This document shows, one piece after another, positions 6,734-7,359 of a stretch of DNA of 7,359 nt; within the stretch, counting starts at the first letter, position 1, and every line of letters starts with the position of its first letter. Origin of the DNA: Bacteroidota bacterium (GTDB lineage Bacteria; Bacteroidota; Bacteroidia; Chitinophagales; Chitinophagaceae); NCBI GenBank assembly GCA_026391115.1, contig JAPLER010000345.1, forward strand, positions 1-7,359. The letters run 5' to 3'. The notes beneath the pieces are model-generated. The model worked only from the letters and a program-made list of their open reading frames with translations. It was not told the origin of the DNA and did not search any database. The position numbers were made by a program, and so were the translations under genes.

Positions 6734-7359
6734 ATGAAGAAAATTTACTTACTCCTTTCATTCGTGTTTGCCGTTTCTTTAGCTAAAGCACAATTTCCTG
6801 CTCCATATTGTAACGAAGTGTACAATACAAATGTAGAACCTATAACTTATGTTAGTATTGCTGGAATTGCCAATGCATCATCTGATGTTACTGGTGGTGC
6901 TCAACATGAAGATTACACAGGTATCACTACTGATTTAATGGAAGGCAAATCCTACGCTATAAGGGTATGTGGCAATACTGATGGTAACTATACAGATTAT
7001 ATTTCTGTGTTTGTTGATTGGAACCAAGATAATGATTTTGACGATGCTGGTGAAGTTTTTAAAATTGGTGGCATCACCAACTCTGATGGTTTAGATACTA
7101 CTGCTGGAGTTACTGGTACAATAACAGTTCCTATTGGTGCTACATTAGGCAATACAAGATTTAGAGTTGTAAAGCATTTTTCAACCTATCAAAACCCTTG
7201 CAACCCTAGTGGCTTTGGTAATTATGGCGAAGCAGAGGATTATACTGTAAATATCTTAGCTTCTCCTTCTTGTTCAGGTACACCACCTGCTACAATTGCT
7301 AGTGGTCCAAGTTCATATTGCACAGATAGTTTGGTTTCTGTTATGATAAGTGGTATTAC
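6734..7359 (+). CDS. Secreted GEVED-domain protein, N-terminal part (3' end outside the window)
   Basis: The frame is open from the ATG to the right edge: 208 codons with no stop. Residues 1-19 form a signal peptide (KK, then a hydrophobic core, with likely cleavage after AKA before Q20). The mature part starts with a segment like those found before GEVED domains, and the GEVED domain follows. It includes DYISVFVDWNQDNDFDDAGE (88-107), in which alternating acidic residues D95, N97, D99, D101 and D103 resemble a calcium-binding loop, and it closes with YGEAEDYTVNI (164-174). From C180 a new module begins with SCSGTPPATIASG and C196, as in the Ig-like or PKD-like repeats of large Bacteroidota surface proteins. 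Such proteins usually end in a type IX secretion C-terminal domain, but that part is not visible. The role, perhaps adhesin or secreted enzyme, cannot be decided. The start lacks a Shine-Dalgarno and follows an AT-rich leader. Confidence 0.88.
   Translation, partial: MKKIYLLLSFVFAVSLAKAQFPAPYCNEVYNTNVEPITYVSIAGIANASSDVTGGAQHEDYTGITTDLMEGKSYAIRVCGNTDGNYTDYISVFVDWNQDNDFDDAGEVFKIGGITNSDGLDTTAGVTGTITVPIGATLGNTRFRVVKHFSTYQNPCNPSGFGNYGEAEDYTVNILASPSCSGTPPATIASGPSSYCTDSLVSVMISGI

Noticed and set aside
1..7359. Mobile elements, CRISPR arrays, tRNA or rRNA genes, or a defence or toxin-antitoxin system
   Set aside because: No transposase-like frame, regularly spaced repeat-spacer pattern, tRNA-like cloverleaf or rRNA motif was seen. 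The YwqK-like repeats alone do not make an antitoxin, and the gene content is otherwise housekeeping and envelope.

Overview
The window is an AT-rich stretch of a Bacteroidota chromosome, by eye about one third G+C. The assignment rests on five observations: a MurF–alanine racemase fusion typical of that phylum, a GEVED-domain secreted protein, signal peptides ending in Ala-Gln, start codons with A-rich rather than Shine-Dalgarno leaders, and a TAnnTTTG-type -7 promoter element. The RluD and MurF-Alr sequences look closest to Chitinophagaceae-like members, but that finer placement is inference from memory of the families.

Layout. Positions 2-799 (+) hold the 3' part of an RluD-type 23S rRNA pseudouridine synthase whose N-terminus lies outside the window. 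A 96-base gap (800-895) has a terminator-like hairpin and an A-rich leader with short direct repeats. Positions 896-2215 (+) encode an aspartate kinase with lysine-type ACT domains. Five bases later comes the 821-residue MurF-Alr fusion (2221-4686, +). After 63 bases an FtsX/LolE-type ABC transporter permease (4750-5970, +) appears to start at TTG. It ends 3 bases from the stop of a convergent gene (5974-6633, -) for a small secreted protein with MORN_2/YwqK-like repeats. A 100-base divergent intergenic region with promoter-like elements for both sides separates that gene from the 5' end of a secreted GEVED-domain protein (6734 to the right edge, +). That last gene has no stop in the window.

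How the genes fit together. Aspartate kinase makes the first committed intermediate towards diaminopimelate and lysine. Alr makes D-alanine, and MurF adds D-Ala-D-Ala to the UDP-MurNAc-tripeptide that contains diaminopimelate. Kinase and fusion enzyme therefore serve the same product, the peptidoglycan precursor stem peptide, and their 5-base spacing suggests co-expression. The permease and the two exported proteins belong to the cell envelope or exterior.

Most of the window is ordinary housekeeping sequence, and I found no convincing undescribed system. The points most worth checking are a possible internal translation start at the MurF/Alr domain boundary, the TTG start of the permease, and the truncated GEVED protein at the right edge.
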